Shown here: positions 14,577-21,780 of the stretch, one piece after another
Position numbering within the stretch: position 1 is the stretch's first letter
Layout of the letters: each line of letters begins with the position of its first letter
Source of the DNA: DATAXS01 sp036266715
GTDB lineage: Bacteria; Patescibacteriota; Minisyncoccia; UBA6257; 2-01-FULL-56-20
Assembly (NCBI GenBank): GCA_036266715.1
Contig: DATAXS010000020.1
Span: forward strand, 1-21,780
Reading direction: 5' to 3'
DNA length: 21,780 nucleotides
Program-made: the position numbers and the translations under genes
Notes under the pieces: model-generated
Told to the model about the DNA's origin: nothing
The model's database searches: none
The model's input: only the letters and a program-made list of their open reading frames with translations

Positions 14577-15089
14577 ATGCAGGAATACGTGACCGAAGCA
14601 ATTGTGCTCCACAAGGAACCAGTGCGGGATGCGGATGCGCGCTATTCGTTCCTGACCAAAAAATTTGGGAAGGTGGTGGGGAAGGCCACGAGTTCCCGGA
14701 AGATAACCTCAAAGCTCGCAGGACACCTGGAACCCGGCACCCGCGTCACGGCCCGGTTTGTGGAACGCGGCGGGACGCAGATCGTGGATGCCCTGAAGAG
14801 CGGAAAAATTGCGGTAAACCCCGCCGATCTCCGCCTTCTGGGCACGCTCCTTGCAGAAGGGGATCAGGAACCTTTGCTTTGGGAAAAAATGACCGAAGAT
14901 GAATTTTCGTGGCGCAAGATACTTGCACTTCTTGGCTGGGACCCGCAAAATGCCGCGTGCGAACGCTGCGGCAAGGCGGCTGCCATGTTTTCTGTCGCAC
15001 GCCAGCACTTCTTTTGCGCGTCATGCGCTTCAAAAGCTTCAAAGTTCGACCACGATGAGCTAATATTAGTGGATAATGCCCAAGTATAA
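14577..15089 (+). CDS. recO: Short RecO-like DNA repair protein
   Basis: RecO helps load RecA onto single-stranded DNA in RecF-pathway repair. The N-terminal OB-fold is clear: MQEYVTEAIVLHKEPVRDAD, RYSFLTKKFGKVVGKATSSR and LEPGTRVTARFVERGG. The C-terminal zinc knuckle is present as CERCGKAAAMF and FCASCASK. At 170 residues it is about 70 shorter than typical RecO; the central helical part is reduced. The frame is open back to 14541, but ATG 14577 matches the family N-terminus and follows a TATGAT box. The last 14 bases overlap the next gene in another frame, so the two are probably coupled. Confidence 0.82.
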   Translation: MQEYVTEAIVLHKEPVRDADARYSFLTKKFGKVVGKATSSRKITSKLAGHLEPGTRVTARFVERGGTQIVDALKSGKIAVNPADLRLLGTLLAEGDQEPLLWEKMTEDEFSWRKILALLGWDPQNAACERCGKAAAMFSVARQHFFCASCASKASKFDHDELILVDNAQV

Positions 15090-17025
15090 TCCAAACTCAA
15101 TTTGGAAGAGCCCCAAAAAAGAAGAGGATGTATACGCGCCATCTACCACACGATCCAAACCGCAAGTAGCGGCCGAGCCGGTTGCGGCCACGTCAGCCGC
15201 CGCGTCGGCCACAACGGCAGCGCCCGCCACTGAACCGTTCTTCAAAAAAACGCCTGTTGAACAATTTGACGAGCCCCGTCCGACAAAAAGCCGCGTCGTG
15301 CTCTGGTCGGTGACTATTTTTGTGGTCCTTCTTGGTGGTGGCGCGGTATATTTTTTCCTGCGCCCTGCGCCCGGGCCGAGCGTGGCGATCGGTTTTACGA
15401 ATCCCTCAGAGCAGGTGCTCGTGGGCGACCCGTTCACGCTCCAAGTAAACTTGTCTAATAACGCAACGGTAGCACTCAACAACGCGATCCTTTCCGTCAC
15501 GCTTTCCGCAGGCATTTCTCTCGTTGGTGCGGCGTCCGATCCGCGCGTGATACAAACGAGTACCGACGCCATTGCCCCGGGGAGCGTGAGCGCCCAATCA
15601 TTCAGTCTCATCGCGACAGGGAATCCTAATAGCGTGCAGCAGATATCCGCGGCACTCACCTACACCACCACTTCTTCCAATGCGCAATATACGACGAACG
15701 AAACAGAAAATCTTGTGGTGGCAGGTCCTGCGATCAGCCTGACCCTGAACGCGCCGGAAGCCGTCTTTAGCGGACAAAATTTTCAGATACCCATAAGCTA
15801 TACCAACAACACTTCTCATAGTTTTAATAATGTGGAGCTTAGCCTCCAATATCCTTCGGGATTCGCTTTTGAGGGGAGCACGGTGCAGCCGGACGGTCCC
15901 GCGGACGACTCCTGGAATTTGGGAACCATTCCTGCGGCCGGGAATGGCACGATCACCCTCACGGGCAACGTGCTCGGCCAGGCGAACGCAAGTTATGCGC
16001 TCACGGGGAATCTTGCGGGCACCATCGGCGGGAATACCTATACGCTCACAAGCGGCTCCGCAAACCTTGCAATCGGCTCTTCGCCACTCTCGCTTTCCAT
16101 TGCGGTAAACAATAATGCGAACTATGTGTCCAAAGTGGGCGACACGCTCAATTACACGCTTACGTACGCCAACAATTCAAGCGTCACCTTCCAGAATGTA
16201 ACGATAAGCGCGGCGCTCACGGGCGCCATGTACGATCTTTCCACTGTCCAAGGCAACGGTTCGTTCAGCTCGCTTACCAACGCCATAAGCTGGAATGCGG
16301 CAAATACGCCCGCGCTTTTGAACGTGGCGCCTGGAGCAACAGGATCGATCACATTTGAGGTGCGCACCGAGCAGTCCTATCCCATCCGGCTGCCGAGCGA
16401 CAAAAACTATTCATTACAGGTGAGCGCCCGGATTGCGTCGCCCACTGTCCCGCCCGGAACCGCGGCGAGTTCCACCGTTTCAATCACCAGCTTGTCGAAC
16501 AATGTGGGCGGCGCAATATCACTCGTATCGAAAGCGTTTTACCACGACACCACGACCGGCATCACAAACAGCGGCCCCTATCCGCCGAAGGTGAACCAGC
16601 CAACGCAATATCTCCTCGAATGGAAGATCACGAACTATGCAACGGATGCGGAAAATGTTACTGTTTCCGCGTACCTGCAGTCGGGAACCACGTGCACCGG
16701 GCAAATAAAGGTGCTCATGCAGAGCAATGCATCAACCACGCTGCCCACGTGCAATGCGGCAAACGGGCTCATTACATGGAATATCCCCGTGGTACCCGCA
16801 ACAACCGGCATCACTGACCCGCCCGCGGAGGCTATCATCCAAGTGACGAATACGCCTGCGGTGAACGAACTCGGGAGCAGTGTTACGCTTCTTGGTCCCA
16901 CAACGCTCATGGCAACCGACGGCTTTACGGGCGCCACGCTCCAATCATCTGCCGGCGACGTCACGACGGCGCTGCCCAACGACACTTCCATTTCGGAGAG
17001 CGTAAGCAGGAACGTCACGCAATAA
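15076..17025 (+). CDS. Large single-anchor surface protein with repeated DUF11/Ig-like domains
   Basis: A 649-residue protein with a cytosolic Pro/Ala/Lys-rich N-terminus (1-72), one transmembrane helix at about 73-95 and a roughly 550-residue outside part. The outside part contains several beta-rich repeats of about 110 residues, each with a 'GD.F...V...NN....NN....L.LP.G' pattern, e.g. SVAIGFTNPSEQVLVGDPF, SGQNFQIPISYTNNTSHSF, KVGDTLNYTLTYANNSSVTF and QPTQYLLEWKITNYATDAEN. This resembles DUF11/CARDB adhesive or structural domains. It is Asn/Thr/Ser-rich; two Cys (CTGQ, PTCN) near the end could form a disulfide. It overlaps recO by 14 bases and is 13 bases from glyS. A cell-envelope or attachment role is inferred. 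Confidence 0.88.
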   Translation: MPKYNPNSIWKSPKKEEDVYAPSTTRSKPQVAAEPVAATSAAASATTAAPATEPFFKKTPVEQFDEPRPTKSRVVLWSVTIFVVLLGGGAVYFFLRPAPGPSVAIGFTNPSEQVLVGDPFTLQVNLSNNATVALNNAILSVTLSAGISLVGAASDPRVIQTSTDAIAPGSVSAQSFSLIATGNPNSVQQISAALTYTTTSSNAQYTTNETENLVVAGPAISLTLNAPEAVFSGQNFQIPISYTNNTSHSFNNVELSLQYPSGFAFEGSTVQPDGPADDSWNLGTIPAAGNGTITLTGNVLGQANASYALTGNLAGTIGGNTYTLTSGSANLAIGSSPLSLSIAVNNNANYVSKVGDTLNYTLTYANNSSVTFQNVTISAALTGAMYDLSTVQGNGSFSSLTNAISWNAANTPALLNVAPGATGSITFEVRTEQSYPIRLPSDKNYSLQVSARIASPTVPPGTAASSTVSITSLSNNVGGAISLVSKAFYHDTTTGITNSGPYPPKVNQPTQYLLEWKITNYATDAENVTVSAYLQSGTTCTGQIKVLMQSNASTTLPTCNAANGLITWNIPVVPATTGITDPPAEAIIQVTNTPAVNELGSSVTLLGPTTLMATDGFTGATLQSSAGDVTTALPNDTSISESVSRNVTQ

Positions 17026-17038
17026 TATATTTTTAGCA

Positions 17039-18430
17039 ATGGCATCCCCGAAAGACCTCATGGAAAAAATCGTTTCGCTCGCCAAGCGGCGCGGATTTGT
17101 GTTCCCGGGTTCGGAGATATACGGCGGTTTGGCAAACTCGTATGAATACGGGCCGCTCGGCGTTGAGCTGAAAAAGAACCTTGAAGATGAGTGGTGGAAT
17201 GTGTTTGTCCGGCGCCGGAGCGACATGGTCGGCCTTGATTCGTCTATTATTTTACATCCCAAAGTCTGGGAAGCGTCCGGGCACGTGAAGGGACTCGTGG
17301 ACGCCATGGTGGAATGCAAACACTGCCATACCCGCACCCGCGCGGACCACTTAATAGAGGACTTTTTTGAAAAGAAAGGAGAGAAGATCCAAGTTGAAGG
17401 GAAAACCGTGGAAGAACTGGACAAGATCATCCGCGACAACAAGATCCCGTGCCCCACGTGCGGGAAATTCGACTGGGCACCGGTGCGCAAGTTCAATCTT
17501 CTTTTTGAGACGCACATCGGCATAGTCCCCGAAAGCCAGTCCAAGGCCTATCTCCGCGGCGAAACGGCGCAGGGTATTTTTATTACCTTCAAAAACATCC
17601 TTGATTCCACGCGCGTAAGGCTGCCCTTCGGCGTGGGGCAAATAGGGAAGAGTTTCCGGAACGAGATCACCAAGGGCAATTTTATTTTCCGTACGTTGGA
17701 ATTTGAACAGGCGGAGATCGAATATTTCTTTAATCCCAAGGAAACCGCGTGGCACGAGCTTTTTGAGGAATGGAAAAAAGAATTGTGGAGCTTTGTGGTC
17801 AACAACCTCGGCGTGAATCCAGAGAACCTCCGGTGGCGCCCGCACGGCGACGAAGAGCGGAGCTTCTACAGCAAGCGCACGGAAGACCTGGAATACAATT
17901 TCCCGTTCGGCTTTAAGGAGCTCTGGGGATTGGCTTACCGCGGTGATTATGACCTCACCCAGCATTCCACGCATTCCGGCGTAGACCTTTCATACACCGA
18001 CCCCGCAACGGGCGAGAAATTTTTGCCGCACGTGATAGAACCGGCCGTCGGCATAAACCGCATGCTGGCCATGCTCCTGCTTGATAGCTACACCGAAGAC
18101 GGCGAGCGCATATATCTTAATCTCCCCGCGCGACTCGCGCCGTATAAGGCCGCCGTTTTCCCGCTCCTTGCCAACAAGCCGGAGCTCGTGGAATATGCGC
18201 GGAAAATTCACGACCATCTCCGTAAGCAGTTTGTGGTCGCCTGGGATGACCGCGGGAACATTGGCAAGCGCTACTATTCCCAAGACGAGATCGGCACACC
18301 ATATTGCATCACGGTTGATTTTGACACCCTGAACGACCGCGCGGTGACGGTGCGCGACAGGAACACGGGCAAACAGGAGCGCATTCCGCAAAGCAACCTC
18401 GCGGAATTTCTTAAGGGAAAAACGGGATGA
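17039..18430 (+). CDS. glyS: Glycyl-tRNA synthetase (alpha2 type)
   Basis: The single-chain, homodimeric class II GlyRS that charges tRNA-Gly. Landmarks: FVFPGSEIYGGLANSYEYGP at the N-terminus, GHVKGLVDAMVECKHC, LFETHIGIVPESQSKAYLRG, motif 2 FRNEITKGNFIFRTLEFEQA, motif 3 VIEPAVGINRMLAML, and a C-terminal anticodon-binding domain (LAPYKAAVFPLL to the end). Two Cys pairs, C93/C96 and C138/C141, form a zinc-type insert. At 463 residues it is normal for this class. A TATATT box lies at 17026-17031 and there is no SD. Its stop overlaps the murA start (ATGA). Confidence 0.96.
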   Translation: MASPKDLMEKIVSLAKRRGFVFPGSEIYGGLANSYEYGPLGVELKKNLEDEWWNVFVRRRSDMVGLDSSIILHPKVWEASGHVKGLVDAMVECKHCHTRTRADHLIEDFFEKKGEKIQVEGKTVEELDKIIRDNKIPCPTCGKFDWAPVRKFNLLFETHIGIVPESQSKAYLRGETAQGIFITFKNILDSTRVRLPFGVGQIGKSFRNEITKGNFIFRTLEFEQAEIEYFFNPKETAWHELFEEWKKELWSFVVNNLGVNPENLRWRPHGDEERSFYSKRTEDLEYNFPFGFKELWGLAYRGDYDLTQHSTHSGVDLSYTDPATGEKFLPHVIEPAVGINRMLAMLLLDSYTEDGERIYLNLPARLAPYKAAVFPLLANKPELVEYARKIHDHLRKQFVVAWDDRGNIGKRYYSQDEIGTPYCITVDFDTLNDRAVTVRDRNTGKQERIPQSNLAEFLKGKTG

Positions 18431-19728
18431 GCGAACGGTTTGTGATCAAGGGCGGCAAACCGCTTCTTGGGGAAATACAGCTTGCGGGCGCAAAGAACGC
18501 CGTTTCCAAGGAGATGGTGGCGTCGCTTCTCACGGAGGAACCGTGCATTTTGGAAAACGTACCGCAGATAGGGGAGATCGGCATCATCGCCGAACTTTTT
18601 GCGAACATCGGGAGCAATTTGAAGATCGCCGGATCCACCGCGCGCATTGCGACGCCGCTCATAAAGAGCAGCCGCGTGCCGCAACTTTCCCGCCGCAACC
18701 GCATTCCCATTCTTGCGCTCGGTCCCTTGCTTGCCCGCACGGGCGAAGCGGAAGTGCCGATCCTGGGAGGCGATAAAATCGGCCCGCGTCCGGTGGACAT
18801 CCATCTTGAAGCGCTTGCCAAGATGGGCGTGCAGATGGAGATCACAAAGACGAGCTATCGCGCGTGGGCAAAAAATGGCCTCCATGGCGCCGAGGTAGAA
18901 CTCCGCTTCCCAAGCGTGGGTGCCACCGAGAACGCCATTTTGACCGCCGTGCTTGCGGAGGGGAAAACAGTCATCCGCAACGCCGCGCTGGAGCCGGAGC
19001 TCATTGACCTCATAAAAATGCTGCAGAACATGGGAGCCATTATTGAACTTGCCCCGCCCCGCACCATCACGATCCAGGGCGTCACGCGCCTGCACGGCGT
19101 GACGCACCGCGTGATGCCGGACAGGAACGAAGCAGTTTCATTTGCGTGTCTTGCCATTGCGACCCGCGGACGCATTCTCGTGAAGGGCGCGCGGCAGGAC
19201 GACCTCATTACTTTTTTGAACATCGTGCGGCGCATGGGCGCTGAATATGAAGTGACCGCGGACGGCATTGCGTTCTTCCGCCCGAATTCCCTCGCCGGCA
19301 TTTCGGTGCAGACGGACGTGCACCCGGGCTTTATGACCGATTGGCAGCAGCCGCTTTGCGTGCTCTTTACGCAGGCACGCGGAGAATCCTCCATTCACGA
19401 AACCATTTACGAAGACAGGTTTGCCTACGCGCACGACCTCAGCGAAATGGGAGCGCACATCCGCGTTTCCACCGATTGCCCGGCGGGGGACGAATGCCGT
19501 TTTTACGAAAAAGGGTTCTATCACTACGCCGTCATTGAGGGACCGACACCGCTCAAAAGCGCGCGTTTTACCGTGCGCGACCTCCGCTCTGGCATGGTGG
19601 ATATTCTTGCCGCGCTTGTAGCAGAGGGCGTCTCCGAGGTGGAAGGCGTGGAGGAAATTGACCGTGGTTATGAGCATATAGATGAACGGTTACGGGAGTT
19701 GGGAGCCGATATCCGCCGAGTTTCTTGA
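18427..19728 (+). CDS. murA: UDP-GlcNAc enolpyruvyl transferase with Asp in place of catalytic Cys
   Basis: First committed step of peptidoglycan synthesis: transfers enolpyruvate from PEP to UDP-N-acetylglucosamine in the cytoplasm. A complete 433-residue EPT fold: GGKPLLGEIQLAGAKNAVSK with K23-N24, the PRPVDIHLEAL loop, EPELIDLIKMLQNMGA, and the C-terminal DLRSGMVDILAALVAEG. The active-site loop reads GGDKIGPRP, with D116 where E. coli has C115 (GGCTIGARP). This Cys-to-Asp change is known from Mycobacterium and Chlamydia and makes MurA insensitive to fosfomycin. It overlaps glyS by four bases (ATGA), so it is translationally coupled. Together with mreB downstream it indicates a wall-forming, possibly rod-shaped cell. 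Confidence 0.96.
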   Translation: MSERFVIKGGKPLLGEIQLAGAKNAVSKEMVASLLTEEPCILENVPQIGEIGIIAELFANIGSNLKIAGSTARIATPLIKSSRVPQLSRRNRIPILALGPLLARTGEAEVPILGGDKIGPRPVDIHLEALAKMGVQMEITKTSYRAWAKNGLHGAEVELRFPSVGATENAILTAVLAEGKTVIRNAALEPELIDLIKMLQNMGAIIELAPPRTITIQGVTRLHGVTHRVMPDRNEAVSFACLAIATRGRILVKGARQDDLITFLNIVRRMGAEYEVTADGIAFFRPNSLAGISVQTDVHPGFMTDWQQPLCVLFTQARGESSIHETIYEDRFAYAHDLSEMGAHIRVSTDCPAGDECRFYEKGFYHYAVIEGPTPLKSARFTVRDLRSGMVDILAALVAEGVSEVEGVEEIDRGYEHIDERLRELGADIRRVS

Positions 19729-19752
19729 CATTTTGTCAAGATATGCTATTAT
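19724..19752 (+). promoter_or_regulatory. Promoter of the 19797 gene with palindrome over the -35
   Basis: TTGACA (19725-19730), 16-bp spacer, TATTAT (19747-19752). The -35 is one arm of the palindrome CTTGACA-TTT-TGTCAAG (19724-19740), which looks like an operator. It overlaps the murA stop codon. Confidence 0.75.
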
Positions 19753-19796
19753 CGGAGCGGCACATCTCTACCATCCTTTTGCGTATAGGAGGGGAA

Positions 19797-20234
19797 ATGA
19801 CAGTTTCTAAAAGTGGCACGACGGTGCTAATGATTGTCGTAGTGCTCTTTGTGGCAGTTATCTTGACATTCACGATTCCCACTGTAAGGACCGACGTGGT
19901 GGTCGCACTGGAAGGCAACTGGACCTATGTCATGTGTCCCAATGGCACCGGCGAGTCCTGCCACTTCGAAGTACCCTACATGAACATGAGTCACGCGAAG
20001 CTTGAACGAGGCGATGCCTGCAGGGATTCGGAAGGCAACGTTCATGTGAACGATACCGTGCTTGACCTGAGCGTCGGTGATGATTACACCACACCGCAGC
20101 GCAAGACGTTTGTGGGAAGCAATGCTCCGACTCATCCGTTATCCCTCGCGAGTTCAGTTTGGTTCACGGAAAGGGGTGCGGATGGTTCACCGGTCAAGTT
20201 TGCGGAAGTTCCCATCAGTAGCTGTTCTCGGTAA
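19797..20234 (+). CDS. Anchored extracytoplasmic hypothetical protein, 145 residues
   Basis: A signal-anchor protein: a short N-terminus MTVSKSGTT, a hydrophobic helix at about 9-30 (VLMIVVVLFVAVILTFTIPT), then an exported domain of about 115 residues with four cysteines (MCPNGTGESC, DACRD and the C-terminal SSCSR) that could form two disulfides. The domain is beta-like (ALEGNWTYVM, NVHVNDTVLDLSVGDDY, SVWFTERG). No family is recognised. ATG 19797 is chosen because AGGAGGGG (19787-19794) precedes it; the frame continues upstream but overlaps murA. It has its own promoter and terminator. Confidence 0.82.
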   Translation: MTVSKSGTTVLMIVVVLFVAVILTFTIPTVRTDVVVALEGNWTYVMCPNGTGESCHFEVPYMNMSHAKLERGDACRDSEGNVHVNDTVLDLSVGDDYTTPQRKTFVGSNAPTHPLSLASSVWFTERGADGSPVKFAEVPISSCSR

Positions 20235-20246
20235 CACATGTATTCC

Positions 20247-20295
20247 AGGGCGTCACGCAACGATCTTTAACGATCAACGCGTGTCGCCCTTTTTC
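20247..20295 (+). terminator. Rho-independent terminator
   Basis: AGGGCG-T-CACGC pairs with GCGTG-T-CGCCCT (20247-20290), with an inner GATC/GATC pairing, followed by TTTTTCATTTTT. It ends the 19797 transcript before mreB. Confidence 0.85.
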
Positions 20296-20327
20296 ATTTT
20301 TGCTTTTGCCTTTTCCCCATTTTTGCG

Positions 20328-20333
20328 TATAAT
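20328..20333 (+). promoter_or_regulatory. -10 box of mreB
   Basis: Consensus TATAAT ending eight bases before the ATG at 20342; no SD, so a near-leaderless transcript is predicted. Confidence 0.65.
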
Positions 20334-20341
20334 CTATCAGT

Positions 20342-21349
20342 ATGTTCGGCAAAAAAATCGGCATTGACCTTGGGACGGCGAACACCGTCGTTTTTGTGCC
20401 GGGAAAGGGCTTCATCATTAACGAACCGACCATCGTCGCCTTGACGAAGCCGGATAATACTGTTCTCGCGGTTGGCGGCGAGGCAAAGGAGATGATAGGA
20501 CGGACTCCGGACGAGATCGTGGCCTACCGGCCGCTCAAGGACGGCGTGATTGCGGATTATTACATCACGAAAGCGATGCTCACGTACTTCATCTCCAAGG
20601 CGACCGGATGGATGAACATCATAAAACCGGACGTCGTCATTTCCGTGCCCGCAGGCATTACGCAGACGGAGCGCCGCGCCGTGATGAACGCCGCGCGCGA
20701 GGCGGGAGCGGGGAGCGCGTTCATTGTGCGCGAACCCATCCTTGCCGCGCTTGGCGCGGGCATTCCCATCAATGCGCGCTCGGGCAACATGATCATCAAC
20801 ATCGGCGGCGGCACGTCCGAGCAGGCCGTGATCGCGCTTGGCAACATTGTTTCCTGGAACAGCTTGCGCATCGCAGGCAATAAGTTTGACCAGGCCATTA
20901 TGGACTACGTAAAGAAGAAGTATGGCCTTGCGATTGGTGAACAAACCGCGGAAACCGTGAAGATCGCCATCGGTTCCGCCATGCCGACCAAGGAAAAAAT
21001 GGAATACCAAATACGCGGGCGCGATCTTGTGACCGGTTTGCCGAAGGATATCACTATTAATTCAAATGAGATTGCGGAGGCGCTGAACCCGCTTCTCGTG
21101 GACATCGCGAGCTCCATCCAAAACGTGTTCAACGAAACGCCGCCGGAGCTCGTGGCCGACATCATGGAAAAAGGTATCATCTTGTCCGGTGGTTCGGTCC
21201 AGCTCCACCACATGCCGGAGTTCTTTGAGCGCTTCCTTGGCGTGCAGGCCTACGTGGCGGAGGATCCGCTCTTTTGCGTGGCAAAAGGGACGGGGCTCAT
21301 TTTGTCGCACTTGGATACCTACAAGCGCACGTTGCTCAATAAGCGCTAA
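20342..21349 (+). CDS. mreB: Rod-shape determining protein MreB
   Basis: Bacterial actin homologue that polymerises on the inner membrane face and directs lateral wall synthesis. Phosphate 1 loop: KKIGIDLGTANTVVFVPGKG. DVVISVPAGITQTERRAV, IVREPILAALGAGIPI and phosphate 2 NMIINIGGGTSEQAVIAL are all MreB-type, as is the adenosine motif GIILSGGSVQLHHMPEF. At 335 residues it is of normal length. The first residues (MFGKK) match the amphipathic N-terminus of many MreBs. There is no mreC directly after it; the delta' gene follows 17 bases later, so the usual mreBCD cluster is broken. Confidence 0.96.
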   Translation: MFGKKIGIDLGTANTVVFVPGKGFIINEPTIVALTKPDNTVLAVGGEAKEMIGRTPDEIVAYRPLKDGVIADYYITKAMLTYFISKATGWMNIIKPDVVISVPAGITQTERRAVMNAAREAGAGSAFIVREPILAALGAGIPINARSGNMIINIGGGTSEQAVIALGNIVSWNSLRIAGNKFDQAIMDYVKKKYGLAIGEQTAETVKIAIGSAMPTKEKMEYQIRGRDLVTGLPKDITINSNEIAEALNPLLVDIASSIQNVFNETPPELVADIMEKGIILSGGSVQLHHMPEFFERFLGVQAYVAEDPLFCVAKGTGLILSHLDTYKRTLLNKR

Positions 21350-21366
21350 GGACGGCAGGAAATTAT

Positions 21367-21780
21367 ATGATAGCCGGGCATCAAGAGATCATCGAAGACC
21401 TGAAGAAGCTTTCCTTCTCGGGACGCCTTTCCCACGGCTACATTTTTTATGGTCCCACCATGGTGGGCAAGCGGACCACGGCACTCGCACTCGCGCGGTT
21501 TCTGGAAAAAGGCGAGTTTGAGCCGCCGGCGGAGAGCGAGGTTTTGCAGGATACAAAGCTGGTTGACCTTGCGTTCGCAAAGTCGCTGGATGCGAACGTG
21601 AAGGATTCCATTGGCATTGATGCGGTGCGTGAGATAAAGAACTTTCTTTGGCAGAAGCCGAACGCGAGCCCCAAGCGGACGCTCGTGATAGACGATGCCG
21701 AGCTTTTGACGACGGAGGCCCAGAACGCACTCTTAAAGCTTACCGAAGAGCCCCCCGCATCATCACTGCTCATTATCGTG
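21367..21780 (+). CDS. holB: DNA polymerase III delta' / DnaX-like clamp-loader subunit (partial)
   Basis: The first 138 residues of an AAA+ clamp-loader protein, cut by the window end. It begins MIAGHQEIIEDLKKLSFSGR, then LSHGYIFYGPTMVGKRT (Walker A with Arg before the Thr), VKDSIGIDAVREIKNFL, LVIDDAELLTTEAQNALLKL (Walker B/DEAD-like as IDDAE) and EEPPASSLLIIV, all typical of the delta'/gamma-tau N-terminal domain. The absence of the zinc-binding cysteine insert between Walker A and B favours delta' over DnaX. A weak AGGA (21357-21360) precedes the ATG; it is 17 bases after mreB and may be cotranscribed. Confidence 0.85.
   Translation, partial: MIAGHQEIIEDLKKLSFSGRLSHGYIFYGPTMVGKRTTALALARFLEKGEFEPPAESEVLQDTKLVDLAFAKSLDANVKDSIGIDAVREIKNFLWQKPNASPKRTLVIDDAELLTTEAQNALLKLTEEPPASSLLIIV

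Overview
The window looks like the chromosome of a Candidate Phyla Radiation (Patescibacteria, probably Parcubacteria-like) bacterium. This is inferred from several things together: a highly divergent 16S rRNA with an internal insertion, shortened core proteins (RF1 without its N-terminal domain, AspRS without the GAD insert, a 170-residue RecO), an enlarged nucleoside diphosphate kinase, dense packing, and genes shuffled out of the usual operons. UGA acts as a stop codon (NUDIX gene, glyS, murA), so this is not a UGA-recoded CPR lineage. No phage, IS element, CRISPR array or integrase was seen.

Layout. 1-224: 3' end of RNase P RNA and its terminator. 246-3306: MgtA-type P-type ATPase facing an MgtC-family membrane protein, a probable Mg2+ homeostasis pair. 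3333-5435: a long hairpin, then aspS and ndk. 5466-6543: small hypothetical genes around a NUDIX hydrolase. 6542-8092: release factor 1 divergent from two tandem stand-alone receiver proteins. 8097-10145: an orphan membrane protein, a Cys/Pro-rich surface protein, and ribosomal protein L31. 10228-10419: a possible tiny zinc-binding ORF. 10488-12358: 16S rRNA with promoter, structured leader and trailer, with no 23S or tRNA behind it. 12398-13107: a third receiver protein and ribosomal protein L19. 13146-14520: a membrane/coiled-coil protein, tRNA-Leu(GAG) and a soluble unknown. 14565-19728: recO, a large surface protein, glyS and murA, tightly packed. 19725-20294: a secreted or anchored unknown with its own promoter and terminator. 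20328-21780: mreB and the start of a DNA polymerase III delta' gene.

Two gene-expression styles alternate. Core genes (rplS, rpmE, mreB, recO, the third receiver, NUDIX, prfA) have a TATAAT-like box only about 6-12 bases before the start codon and no Shine-Dalgarno (SD) sequence, which implies leaderless or nearly leaderless mRNAs. The lineage-specific unknown genes (starts at 5532, 6319, 8922, 14034, 19797, and on the minus strand 13718 and 8747) have a G-rich SD; most also have a recognisable two-part promoter, and each ends at a hairpin terminator, so they look like self-contained cassettes.

The most interesting signal is that the 16S gene keeps helix 45 and its GGAA loop, but the next bases are AUUAAAC where the anti-SD CCUCC should be, although the cassette genes carry strong SDs. 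The same 16S has a 106-base insertion in helix 40 and unusual bases in the decoding region, with compensating changes in helix 44 that argue it is functional. MurA has Asp instead of the catalytic Cys, which predicts intrinsic fosfomycin insensitivity.
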